A stretch of DNA of 64,000 bases. It comes from Desmodesmus armatus (Eukaryota; Chlorophyta; Chlorophyceae; Sphaeropleales; Scenedesmaceae). The notes below the pieces were generated by a model, which did no database searches, had not been told where the DNA came from, and saw only the letters and a list, made by a program, of their open reading frames with translations. Of this stretch, positions 1-11,600 are shown piece after piece (the first letter of the stretch is position 1; each line of letters opens with the position of its first letter). The stretch covers positions 1 through 64,000 of the forward strand of contig VIIQ02000255.1 of NCBI GenBank assembly GCA_007449985.2, in the 5' to 3' direction. A program made the translations under genes and the position numbers.

Positions 1-269
1 GGGGGGGGGGGTCGGGCGCAATATGAGACAAGGACTTTGACCAGAAGCTGACTTCTTCCAGGTGCGGGACAGGGGGCAAATGTTGCCGCCATGGTAAAGT
101 TATGATAGATTGTGTGTGGTGTTGCTGCAAGTGTGGTGTGCAGGAGTCTTGGCCTGGAACCATCAACCCTATGCGCCAGCAGCCCATCAAATTAGCATGG
201 CATCGTGTCATGTGTGGCTGCTTTTGTCTGACAACATCGTTCCTTTTCTCGCCGACTTGCATGCCGCAG
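1..269. other. window edge, upstream part of the DUF2009 gene
   Basis: The window opens on a run of G and then intron-like sequence. A possible acceptor ends at 60 (CTTCTTCCAG), but no exon here could be tied to the family. The next supported exon starts at 270 after GCCGCAG. The N-terminus of the gene is therefore missing or unresolved. Confidence 0.5.
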
Positions 270-1216
270 GACGTGTTTGAGATTGGTCCGCTACAAGATC
301 ATGAACCCTGAGAAGATGCGCAGCGAGTTTTGGCAAGCTGATGTACATGTCTCATGGGACAGCGCAGACAACACACGTGCAGGTGAGCATACCCACGTCC
401 CCATGACGAGAATGCTGATGTTGCCATGTGGTCCAGGGCGTGGCACCCAGCTGGGTGCTGCACAAGTGCTGTCACCAGTAGGCAGCACCAGCTCGCAGAC
501 CCCCTGCTTAATGTGTCAAAATCTGCAGCTTTGCAAGGAGCTCTCTATGTGTCAGCAGCACGATGATGACATGTCATGGATGTACAAGTAATGTTCACAA
601 AGCCACGGGCCACACACTGTGTGTGATGATTTTGATGCTTGCCATGCAGAGCGGCTGGGGCGCATGCGCCAAAGACAGAGCATTGTTTGCTGGTCTTGCT
701 GCAGGTCTCTTCAGACGCGTGTGCCCATCTTTTTGATATGGGTGCAGTGCAGCCAGTTTGCAGAATACCGCCCAGAGGTCACACCATCCACTTGCAACAC
801 CTGCCCTCCCAATGACACTGTGTGTGGTTTGTGCTGGCCATGCAGGAGCTGTTGGGTTTCAGCTGCGTGCGCCCGCTGCGGACACTAGCGGCCTTTCTGG
901 AGGAGAATGCTGCCGCAGCGCTGCTGGACGACCCGCTGCTGGAGCTGGCTTTGTAGTAGTTGTCAACTCCCCCCCCCCCCCCCCACTTGCTCTGCAAAAA
1001 AAAACCAGTGCTTGCTGGAACACTCCCCCCCCCTCTCCTCGGCCGTCCCTCTGCAGCGTAGCTGTTGATTACGGTGCAACACTTCTTCTTCGCTTACCGT
1101 GCAGGAGCTGTTGGGTTTCAGCTGCGTTCGCCCCCTGCGGACAGTAGCGGCCTTTTTGGAGGAGAGCGGTGCCGCAGCGCTGCTGGACGACCGCTGCTGG
1201 AGCTGGCTTTGTAGCT

Positions 1217-1249
<33 letters not shown>

Positions 1250-4200
1250 TTGCTCTGCAAAACAAAACCAGTGCTTGCTGGAACACTCCCCCCCTCCTCG
1301 GCCGTCCCTCTGCAGCGTAGCTGCTGTATAACAGTGTATCACTTCTTCTTCGCTTACCACGCAGGAGCTGCTGGGTTTCAGCTGCGTGCGCCCCCTGCGG
1401 ACAGTAGCGGCCTTTTTGGAGGAGAACGGTGCCGCAGCGCTGCTGGACGACCCGCTGCTGGAGCTGGCGACCGCAGAGATCGTGGCGGGCGACAGGCCGC
1501 GGGCGCAGGTGCAGCGCGAAATCAAGCAGAAGGAGCGGGCTCGGGAGGCGCTGTCAAAGAAGTACAGGTAGGGATCGAACCTTGACTTGAAATGTCAAGG
1601 GTTTGGGCTGCGTATGTGCTTGGCAGATCGGTGCTTTTGGTGTGGGATACAGAGCTTTGTTGATGTGCAATTTGTAGGCTGGGGCATGCTGGGCGGCCAT
1701 ACGCTGGTTGTGGCACTGCCGTCTGTCTGTCCACTGGATCGAGGCCGCAGCACGACACACAAACCTTACCCTTTTCTGTGGTTGAGGGAGTCGCTGTCTG
1801 TCTGCCTGTCTGTCGGTGTGTCTGTCCGTCCGTCCATCCTCCATCCATCCATCCATCTTGTCTGTCTCACAGGAATGCCCACTTGAGTGATGAGGCCATC
1901 CTGTGGGCCATCTACTCCATCAGCGACAACAACTCATACCTGCTGTTCAACCGGTGGGTCAGGGTGCTCAGGGAACATCATGAGCGGACCTGGTGCAGCA
2001 ACGATACAGCCACATGGCAAATCACCCACTGAGGGGATGTCCCTGTAGAACCAATGTATCTCCTGAACTGCCTGCTCACTGCAACCTCGGCCATGTCGCA
2101 CAACATTTTGAGTGGACCTGTTGGCATGAGAGCAGTGCAGTCACCATGATGTTTTTTTGCATTTAGAAAAGCATTCACCCCCAAGGACACCCGTCACACC
2201 CAAGCAAGCTTCACCAGGGTGCCGGAAGCTGCCCCCTTTGGATGTGTGCACTGCAGCTGGGGTTGTCCCAACACTGCAGTGACTGTTTGGACTGAGTTCT
2301 ATGCCTGAATTGTATGCCACAAGTTTTTTAGGTGGGGGGGGGGGGGACGTAGTTCCCACCGGCTGGCCACACAGAGCGCAATCAGGCGAACCCATTTGCC
2401 GGGGGCCCGAGGCAAAGCCTCACCAATGAAAGTGTTATTGTTACTTTGATTGCACTTCCTAGTTAGTCTTTGATTTTCACACGCAACACCCCTATACCAG
2501 GAGGTGTCCAGTACCCGGACCAAAAAGCGTGGGAGGGGGTCTATGCCACGAGTCGTAGCTCTCACGCCACTGTCGTTGTCTCCCTTGTGGCTGTCGGTTG
2601 TATGGTCTCCCTTGTGGCCAGTGCTTTCTTGGTGTTTTCTGCTTTCCCTCATGTTTATGTTCCTGCTTCCCTACTTGCTCTCCTGCACTACCCTGCTGCT
2701 GCAGTGACCCTGTTGACCGCATGATCAGCCACTTCACAGCCACCTTCAGGTCCGACAGCTACGAGGACGGCTACAGCCTGGCCATCACAGGAGGGCGGGG
2801 CGGGGCACGACTCACACACAGCCACGAACGGTGAGGTGCAGCAGAATTGTGTCCCTGCGCTGGGTTGGCCGTTTGCAGGGGGTGTTGTGTGGTTCTGTTG
2901 TGTAGGCCATCATGGGAGGGCGGGGTGGGGCACACAGCCACGAACGGTGAGCACTGGGGTGGCCGTGTGGAGTGACTGTTGTGGTGCTGTTGTGCCGGCC
3001 ATAACATGAGGGGGAGGGGTTACACATCACACACAGGCATGAACGGTGAGCACCCCCTGCAGGTGCTGCCCGTTGCAGGATGTTGGTGTTGTTGTGGGCG
3101 CGGTGGTGATTGCGGTTGAGCCAATGTCGGGTGGTCTGCACGGTCTCCTTGCAGTTGGGCATGCATTCATGTTGAGAAGAGAAGAGAAAGCTTTCGCTAT
3201 GCTGTAATAATCACGCGGTTTCTTTCCCGGCTGTTCTGCTGTCGTGCTGCAGGCAGTACCACTACGTGCTGCAGTCCCTGATGCTGTGGCACCTACTAGC
3301 TCTAACGATAGCTAGAGCTAGCTAGCCGTGCTGTGGGATGTTTGTTCCAATGTGCTGCGCATCACGTTGCTGGTTATGCCCTGCAGGCAGTACCACTACG
3401 TGCTGCAGTCTCTGATGCTGTGGCGAGAGGTCAGCAACGACATGTTCAAGCTGTGGTACCTGGCGGAGGCAGACATGCTGCGGCAAGGGACCTCCTACAG
3501 GCTGTGCGACACGGGGCAGGGCCTCAACAGGGTGCAGGTGCGTGGCTGGCTGCCTCAATTGGAGGGGCGCGTGTTCTGTCTTCTGTTCGCATCCCGTTCA
3601 AGTGACTGGATGCAGAGTCTGAGACTTGCAGCAGAGGCTCTACTCTTTTATTGCTCTGTATCTACTTGATTGTACAGTACAGCACAGTAACGTACTTGTG
3701 GGAGGGGAACTCAAACCTAAGCACTAGCCAGCAAGCCAAATTGTACTTTGCTATACTATACTATACTGCACTGCACTGAACTGCACTGAACTAACCTGTG
3801 CTGTGCTGTGCTGTGCTGTGCTGTGGTCCCGCAGGCTTCCCCCATGCTGCACCGGGCTATGAGTAACATCCTGGGGCGCTGCCAGTCGGCGATCGGCAGC
3901 TGGGTGGGCAGCAGTGTCATCCACCTGGGGGACCACAACGTGCCCAACGCCCTCTTCTTCCTCAACAAGTACACACAGGTTGGTGGGAGGATACCGAGCG
4001 GTTGTCGCACTATTCGTCCAGCTGCTGCGGCATCTACCTGACATGCTCATGCCCATCCCCACTTGGCCCGCATGTGCTGGTTGCTTTATCATTCTTCTGT
4101 TTGCTGTGTGGATGTGTGGGGGGGGGGGTCAACTGGTTGCTTCCCATCCCACGCGTTCGGTGTTTCCCATTTCTGCTTGCAGGTGCCGCAAATCCTGAAC

Positions 4201-5008
4201 CCTGTGGTGCTGGTGATTGACGAGCTGCCCAAGCTGTACAGGTAGGTAGACCCCATGAAGGGAGGTGTGAAACTAATAAAGGCCTAGGTTGAGTGTACAT
4301 GTTGAAACGTACCGGCCAGCCAGGAAAGTCCGTGCTGGCGACAACGTTCCCTCCACCGCCAACACCGTACATTGCTCTCTTCCTCTGTACAGGGACCACA
4401 AGCTGGCGGCCTACATCAACGCGACCTACGGCAGCTGTGAGGGCGCACAGAAGGCCATCTTGGTAGACTTCTGCAGGCACGCATTCGACGGCAGCGGCGC
4501 AGACGTGAGTATGAGGGGTACCTGCGCCAAGCCTGGCGGTGCTGTTATGGGGGGTGGGGGAGGGGGCACAATGGCTCTGGTGGCCACACCCACTGCAGTA
4601 GCGGAAATATATAGCAAACATCAGGGCACTGTGGAGTGTAAAGTGCAGTTGGCCCACCAGGGTGGCTTGACACCGTGAAACTGGGTCCCCCCCGGTTGTT
4701 CTTGCTTTTGCACAGCTCGTCGTCATTTCATTTCCGCGCATGAATGGTTGTTTCGCTCTGCACTGTCTTCAACTCCTGCCATGCTCACCGTCACCCCCTC
4801 CCCTTCCTGCCACCCAGTTACCCACTCGCTTCTCGCCTGCCGTTGTCTGTTTTTTGTTTTGTCCCAACAGAACTTCTTTGACGCGGGCAGCTGCATTGAC
4901 GGCCGCCTGACGAGTGCGTGGAACTGGTGCAGCAATCTGCACAAGAAGCCCTACTTCCACCTGTTCAAGCTGGCAGGCTTTGTAGGCTTCGACGGAGACT
5001 TCAAGTGA
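270..5008 (+). CDS. DUF2009 / UPF0652 family protein, 5' partial
   Basis: Conserved eukaryotic protein of unknown molecular function (DUF2009/UPF0652, widespread in plants and algae). Exons read as 270-382, 1365-1567, 1873-1953, 2705-2830, 3387-3537, 3835-3978, 4183-4241, 4393-4504 and 4871-5008. Family signatures appear in order: RYKIMNP, LLGFSCVRPLRTV, KERAREALSKKY, SISDNNSYLLFNR, GGRGGARLTHSHER, YVLQSLMLWREV, RDTGQGLNRVQ-like CDTGQGLNRVQ, GSWVGSSVIHLGDHNVPNAL, HAFDGSGAD, NFFDAGSCIDGRLTSAWNWC and GFVGFDGDF at the stop. All joins keep phase except the first exon, where one extra T in the run at 328-331 must be skipped to move from MRSEF into GKLMYM and reach the next exon in phase 0. Introns and the 3' flank are full of partial copies of this gene's own exons (annotated separately). 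Family assignment is firm; the cellular role is not known. Confidence 0.9.
846..1567 (+). repeat. tandem triplication of the LLGFSCV exon start with its upstream intron
   Basis: Three copies of the same exon start lie head to tail: 846-949, 1105-1207 and the full exon 1365-1567. Spacing is 259 and 260 bp, and each copy follows a gcag acceptor. Copies 1 and 2 stop matching at ...GAGCTGGC and run into TTTGTAG, then a poly-C tract. Copy 2 also lacks one C (gacgaccgctg against gacgacccgctg). The intervening introns are copies of each other, sharing gcttgctggaacactcccc and acttcttcttcgcttacc. Only the third copy continues into the rest of the exon, so it is taken as the functional one. Confidence 0.93.
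1219..1249. repeat. poly-C tract in the triplicated intron
   Basis: Uninterrupted run of about 31 C. A shorter related run is at 969-984. Comparable G runs are at 7444-7470, 53689-53707 and 61591-61606. Such tracts are likely to be miscounted in assembly. Confidence 0.95.
2782..3046 (+). repeat. three copies of an exon end plus its donor site
   Basis: The 3' end of exon 2705-2830 (GGRGGARLTHSHER) recurs twice in the following intron, at about 2909-2947 and 3000-3046. All copies end in an identical acg|gtgag donor (the last two in gaacg|gtgagc). The second copy keeps catcatgggagggcggggt and the third is more decayed. Only the first is continuous with the exon body. Confidence 0.85.
3253..3424 (+). 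repeat. truncated copy of the YHYVLQSLMLW exon start
   Basis: 3253-3290, after gctgcag, repeats the first 38 bases of the exon that starts at 3387 with a single mismatch. It breaks off exactly after tgctgtggc. The break is followed by a short palindromic stretch (ctagctctaacgatagctag, then more GCTAGC units, 3294-3326). Confidence 0.88.
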
Positions 5009-6868
5009 AGCTGTACAGAAGGTCGTTTGAAGCTGTGTTGAAGCTGTGTTGCAGCACTCCGTACTGATGCTTTAGCCTTGTGTATGAAGTGTCGCAGCAG
5101 CGTGTTGTGGATTGATGGTGGCCTTTCAGAGTGTTTGTGTTTCTTTGGCGGCGTCAGGTTGGTCTCCTAGCTGCCAGGCCTAGTCGGCTTCGACGGAGAC
5201 TTCAAGTGAAGCGGTATTGAAGCTGTGTTGCGGCGTGACAACCGATGCTGAGCTCTGTTGCCGCAGCGTGTTGTAGATTGGCGGGCTATCTTTCGCAGTA
5301 TCTGAGTTTTTTGGCATCGTCAGGTTGGTCCCGTAGCTGGCAGGCCTAGTCGGTTTCAACAGCGGCTTCCAATGGAAGCCGTGTTGCGGCGCGTCAACCA
5401 ATGCTGAGCTCTGTCGCCGCAGCGTATTGTGGGCTGGCGGGCGATGTTTCATGTTGTCAGTGGTGCTTTCTTTTAGCATTCGGGTGGTCTCCTAGCTGCA
5501 AGGCCTTGTTGGCTTCGAGGGGGACTTGAGTGAAGCTGGGGCCTGCAGTGTTTCAAGTGCAGCTTGGTTGCAGCATGCGTACTGTGCTGAGCTCTATCGT
5601 TTGAGCGTGGTGTGGTTCAAGGGTGTGGTTCAAGGGTGGGCCCCCATAGTGATTGTGGTTTGTTTGGCAGCAGCACAGGTGCCTGGCTGACAGGCTTTGT
5701 TTGCTTGGTCACCGGCTTCAACCGCAGTGTGGTGGGATTAGTTCGGTAGCATCCCGTCCTTTGGTTCAGTAGACTTTGGTTTTGGGTTCTTGCAGCAGCA
5801 GCTGCAGCAGCACTGAGGCATTGTCTTATCAGCAAGGCCAGCGGCAGTGCTAGCATCAAGACCGGCAGCTGTCCACGCCGTGCTGCAGGGCTGAACCTGA
5901 TGCTGCAGGCAAGGCGTGGTTCTGATGTGGCCTTGCCCTGCCGCGTTCGCGCTGTCACACCAACCCCGGCCCTTGCAGCAGTAGGGCAGTGACAAGTGGC
6001 GGTTTGCTGCGGCCGGTGATGACGTGTGTATTAGCTCTTTCACTGTGTTTGCTCCTGAGGGTAAGACCCTGCCAGCACATCAGCACATGCAAGGCAGCCT
6101 GGCTGAAGTCCGCCAGAGGTTAGCTAGGTTCACTCATGGGCCCACACATCATTGTTTGTGTGGGCGTGTCTATCTTGTTATCTTTCTGTCACGGCATTTG
6201 TGCTTTTTGATGCTGCTCATGCGGTGTGGCATAGCCAGCTTGGCAGTTGGCGCTCGAGTTTTCCTCAGCTCCAGAGCCCAGTGGTAGTTTTTTGTGCGTG
6301 TGCTAGCACTAGCCTTCAGCACCACCGTGGTGACAGTTGCTAGCACCAGCTTGCAAGGATATAATAGTGCAGTAGCAATGATGAAGGCCTGCCACCATGA
6401 CCATGATTTGCAAGGCATGGGTAATGTGAATGCAGTGTTCTGTCAGGCGGGTTTTGGTTGCAGGCTTAGGCTCCAGTGTAGCAAGATGCAGCTTTGTTTG
6501 AGGACATTTGTGGGGTATCAGCTTGAATAGGCTGGTGAGCGTGGGACACCTGTCGCAAGCAGTGTGCAGCACACTTTGTGGCTAGGCTGTGGATGGCGGT
6601 GACTGCCTGGGTGTCACTCATGCGCAATTTGTAACATGGCTGACATGTCATGTTCATGGCAGTCATGGCCATACCCTGGTGGTCTCCATTCATGACACCA
6701 GGGCCTGGCTGTTTGGTCAGAAGTTCTTACCAAAAAAAGAAACTGTCCTCTATCACATGAGACCATTAGCAGTCGAGCAAAGCACTCACTGGCCTGCTGT
6801 GTACACAGAGCTGTGCGGCCGAGTTACTGCACAGACCTTTGGTTATGTTTCCACGTTCAATCTAGTGT
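5009..6868 (+). other. 3' region of the DUF2009 gene with decayed copies of its last exon
   Basis: The end of the last exon (ggcttcgacggagacttcaa then tgaag) is repeated downstream of the stop at about 5170-5230, 5337-5390, 5495-5545 and 5684-5735, spaced roughly 160-195 bp and increasingly diverged. The copy at 5184 still has the same codons and stop. The rest (about 5750-6868) shows no supportable gene; it probably holds the 3' UTR and the promoter of the next gene. Confidence 0.75.
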
Positions 6869-8625
6869 ATGTTGGCAGTGTTCCGAGCTATGTGGGCACA
6901 GGGCCAGGTGTTGGCCCCTCGATCTGCTCGGTGTCTGTCTGCAGCTCCCAAGTTCAGCCCCAAGAATGTTCCGAAGCAGCACGTACCGCTACCCAATCCC
7001 TATCAAACGTCCCGTAGCTGCAGCATCGTTGCAGCCGTGTCTAGGGACAGCACCAAGGGATCAAGCAGCAGCAGCAGTCCTGGTCCCGCCGCAGCAGCAG
7101 TAGATGACACAAGGGCTCGGATCGCCCAGCTGCTGGGCGTCCGCCTGCCCAGCTACTGCTCAGGATGTGGGGTCAAGCTGCAGCAGACGGACCCTGATGG
7201 ACCAGGGTGAGGAGCAGTATCAGCTATGCCAGGCTGTAGCAGCAGTGGCAGCGCCCCGCCACTGCTGCCCTGCTTGTGTGCTGGTGAAGCATGTACATCA
7301 ACAGCACAGCTACATCAGTAATGAACACTTACGTTATAAGCTCTATTGTGTTGCAGGTACTACCAAGTGCCCAGGCGGCTGATTGATATGGCAGAGGAGC
7401 AGGTGGGTGTCACTGGTTGTGGGGTTGGGATGTGGGTGTGGTTGGGGGGGGGGGGGGGGGGGGGGGGGGGAGATGGAGAGTGTCTTAGTTCAGAAGACGA
7501 ATGTGGATTGCAACTTCACCAAAATCGGAGTCCTGGAAGGGTCCTGGAGCAGTCACCATCATGTACCCTACTGGATCATGTTCAATATTTGTCATTGTAC
7601 CTGAGCCAGCCTGATGTGTAACACAGCTTATGACATGTGCCTGAAAAGGCACAGAAATCAGCTGCGTCTTTCGCAATCTACACTACCTGGCACGCAGCTC
7701 GCTGCTGGCCCTGCCACAGCCTTTCATCTTCCATCAGAAGCAGCGGCGACGCTGCTGCTGCTGCTGCTGGTGGTGGTGGTGGTGGTGCTGTTTTTCATCG
7801 TGTGTTCCTGTCATTGCTGCTGCTGCTTCTGCTGTGCTGTGTGTCTGTTGACTGCAGGCTGCCGTGCTAGAGGGTGGCAGCAGTGGGGCAGCGGTTCAGC
7901 AGCAGCAGCAGGTCAGCGCCGAAGAGCGGGAGAGACGCAGCATTGATGCGGCTCTGGAGGCCTGGCTGGTGAGTAAACATTCCCCATATAATAATATCGT
8001 ACAATTTGTGGATACTGGTCAGTTTTTTGATGGTTTACCCTTCACCCTCCTTAGGCTTGGGCAGTATATCCTGGCTGTGGAGTATCTTCAAGAGGTGACA
8101 GTGCCCAGAACAGAGGGAATGACAGCGCTAAGGCAGCGTGATGCAGCGGCAGCTCCATCTCCCCATCCTGTTAGTCATGCTGGTAGTAGTGCTGATTATG
8201 ATCTGACAGCTGTGCTGTGCTGTCATGCGGCCCTTGCTGACCCTGCAGGATGAGCAGCAGCGCCCAGCGGTGCCCGACTTGGGTGGCGGTGGCGCCAGCA
8301 GCAGCAGCAGCAGCGGCAGCAGTGGCAGCAGCAGCGTCAGGCAAGCAAACATCAAGTGTGCCCGGTGCTACTCACTGGTTCACTATGGGTGAGTGGGCTA
8401 CTGCTGTCAAGCCTGGAGTAGGGTGGAGGGTGAATGACTTGCCCGCAAAATCTGACACAGCCACTCCTTGTCCTGTGACGGCATGCCCCCGTGGTCATCT
8501 CAATGGCCTGCAGGACCCTGCCATCTGGCCCTGCCGCTGCCTGCTGCCGGCCGCGTCACTGCCTCCCCATATTCACAAGCATGCAAATCTTCCTGTCACA
8601 CCACTCCTGCTGCTGCTGCTGTTGA

Positions 8626-8659
<34 letters not shown>

Positions 8660-11600
8660 ATTGCAGGAAGGTCAAGTCGGAAGCCGCAGAGGGTGTGCTT
8701 CCCGCCTTTGACCTCGCGAAAAAGGTTGGCCGCAAGATAAGCCTGCAGAAGGACCGAAAGGCGACCGTGCTGTGTGTCGTGGACGTTGCAGACTTTGACG
8801 GCAGCTTGCCGCGCTCAGCCCTAGCGTGAGTGTCGGCGGTGTGTGTGTGGAGGGGGGGGGGGCTTGGGGGTTGCAGTGGTATGTGTTGTTCCTGCGCCTT
8901 GCAGTTCAGGCTTGCTTGCACATGTTGAATCAGGTTGGGTTTGGTCACAGCGTGCGGTGCTGCACATGCTGTGTGTCGTGGACGTTGCGGACTTTGACGG
9001 CAGCCTGCCGCGTTCGGCCCTCGCGTGAGTAGCGACAGCGGCTCGTGGTCGAGAGAGTGTCCTTTCTCGTGCGCCTCGCAGTCTCCCGCTCCACTGCTTC
9101 ACATGCTGCCCATAAGTGTTGTGCACAACACTTGGCTTGGGGCAAGCATTGGGATCGCTGTCACAGCATGCAGTGCGGGAAAAGGGAAAAAATTGTAAGC
9201 CATGCACCAGATCTTTGTGCCCGTCCCGCCTTGCATTGTGCAGGTCGCTGTTCCCAGGCATTGGTCCTGACGGCGCCCTACCCAAGGACCCAGATCCCCT
9301 TTCATATGTTCAGGGTTCAGGGTTCAGGACTTGATTCTGACTGCCGTGCTGATTGTGTGTTCCGCTTGCACAGGTCACTGTTCCCTGGCATTGGTCCTGA
9401 TGGCGCCCTGCCCAAGGACCCCGAGGACTTGCCGTTTGACCTGGCAGTAGCTGTCAACAAGTTTGACCTGCTGCCCACACAGGCCACACGGCAGCGGGTG
9501 CAGCAGTGGGTGCGAACAAGGTGCGCGGGGTGGTGGGGGGGGGTCCATCGTGGAAGGGACGTATAGGAGGGGGGGGGGAGGGGGGACAAGTGGATACTTA
9601 TATCTTACATAGAAGTGGGGGAGCAGATTGGTCACCAAGTCCCCCCCCTGCCCCCCCCCCTCTCCCACCACCTGCCAAAGAAATGGGCATGAGCTTCCTT
9701 GCCCGCTTCCACACTGCGTGTGACGGATCCATTGCATCATGCAAAGGGTCCGTCACACGCAGTGTGCAAGCGGGCAAGGAATGTCATGCCCATTTCAGGT
9801 GTCATTGTAAGAGTCATTGTGTGGTTGACACTGTAGCTACCACTCAGCCGCTTCTGTGTTCCAAATATGACTGCGTCACCACAGCGGCAACACACAACCC
9901 AGCAATATCATCCAGGGTGTAAGGGTCTGGGTGTAAAAGTGGGGGAGCAGGTTGGTCACCAACTCGCCCCCCCCCCCTTCCCCTTGTCCCACCACCTGCC
10001 AAAGAAATGGGCACAACATTCCTTGCCCGCTTCCACACTGCGTGTGACGGATCCATTGCATCATGCAAAGGGTCCGTCACACGCAGTGTGGAAGTGGGCA
10101 AGGAATATCATGCCCATTTCTTTCAACCGTCATGGTAAGAGTCATAGTGAGTCATAGTGAGTTGGACACTCAGGCTGTAGCTACCACTGCTCCACTTCTG
10201 TGTTGTTTTCATGCCGGCGTCACAACAACAGCAACACACAACCCAGCAATATCATTCAGGGTGATAGGGTTTGGGATTCAGATTTGGGAGCACGGCTTGC
10301 AAACACGGGATGGAAGCTTACGTGCTGCACACCTCCGTATTTGCGCAATCGGCAAGACCAGTCAGCTCGCCCAAGTCCTTATAACGTCATTTCCCCCGTT
10401 GTCGCCGTTGGCTACTGCTGTGTTCAGATTGAAACAGGCGGGTCTGCCGCGTCCTGCCCCCTCGTCTCAATGTCAACAATATAGTTGGAAGCTCGGATGC
10501 TGTGTGTCAATAGGCATAAAGGTCAGGCCTCAATGCACTTCACCTGGCCCCAAGGAGCTGTCTGACCCGCACCAGCTCCCCCCGCTGCTGGCTGCCCGTG
10601 CTGCCGCTGCCGGTTGCCGTTCCTCGCTGTCGCTGCTGTCGCTGTCGCTGCTGCTGTGTTCAGGTTGAAGCAGGCGGGGCTGCCACGTCCTGCGCGTGTG
10701 TTCATGGTGTCTGCCATCAATGGTGTGGGTGTAAGGGAGATGCTGAAGACACTGCGGACAGACATGGGATTCAGGGCAGACCTGTGGGTGGTGGGCGCAC
10801 AAAACGGTGAGTGGACACTTGCCTCATTTGGCAGGGGGCGTGGGGCACACTGTTGTGGCTCCTGGTCCTTAACTACTTGGTTGACGTGCCAGCTGTTGAA
10901 AGGGGGGGGGGGGTGAATTGGGGTGTTGTGGGGTGCAGGAAAATGCTTGAGAGGTGCGGCCGGTGTTCATGGTGTCGGCCATCACGGACTATGTTTCGAG
11001 GGGGTGGAGGGAGAGATGTTGAAGACGCTGCGGACAGACATGAGCTTCAGGGCAGACCTGTGGGTGGTGGGCGCACAAAACGGTGAGTGGGGGTGAGCAT
11101 TGTTGGGCACTCATCGTGGTCAACTAGCGCGTCATATGCCATTCTTACACAAACCTGAGCAATAATATCTTTCGTCTCAACTCTCGTATCACCTGTCTGC
11201 CCTGCTCGTTCCGCCCTGCAGCTGGCAAGAGCTCCCTCATTGCAGCAATGCGCCGTGCAGGCGGCGGGGCAGACAGCGCCGGCAGCCCTAGCAGCAGCAG
11301 CAGCAGCAATGCGGGTGGTGACCCCACCATTGCCCCCATCCCTGGAACCACACTTGGCGTGCTGCAGGTCTCTGGGGTGCCTCTGGGCCCTAAACACAGG
11401 TGAACCTGGTGTGTGTGGCAGTTGCCATGTCGGTGTGTGTTGTTTGGGGGGCTGGTCTTGTCTGCCGGTTCTGGTGCAGGTCGCCCTCGACGTACGCGCG
11501 TGTGTGTCTACCTTCTGATCCACCGAGTCCATCAAGTGTGAAGGATACTGCCTAACGGTGAAAGTATCATACTTTTGGTGGCACTTGTAACAACCTCCCC

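Noticed and set aside
4034..4741. 235-codon minus-strand open frame
   Set aside because: Covers two DUF2009 exons in antisense; no recognisable domain.
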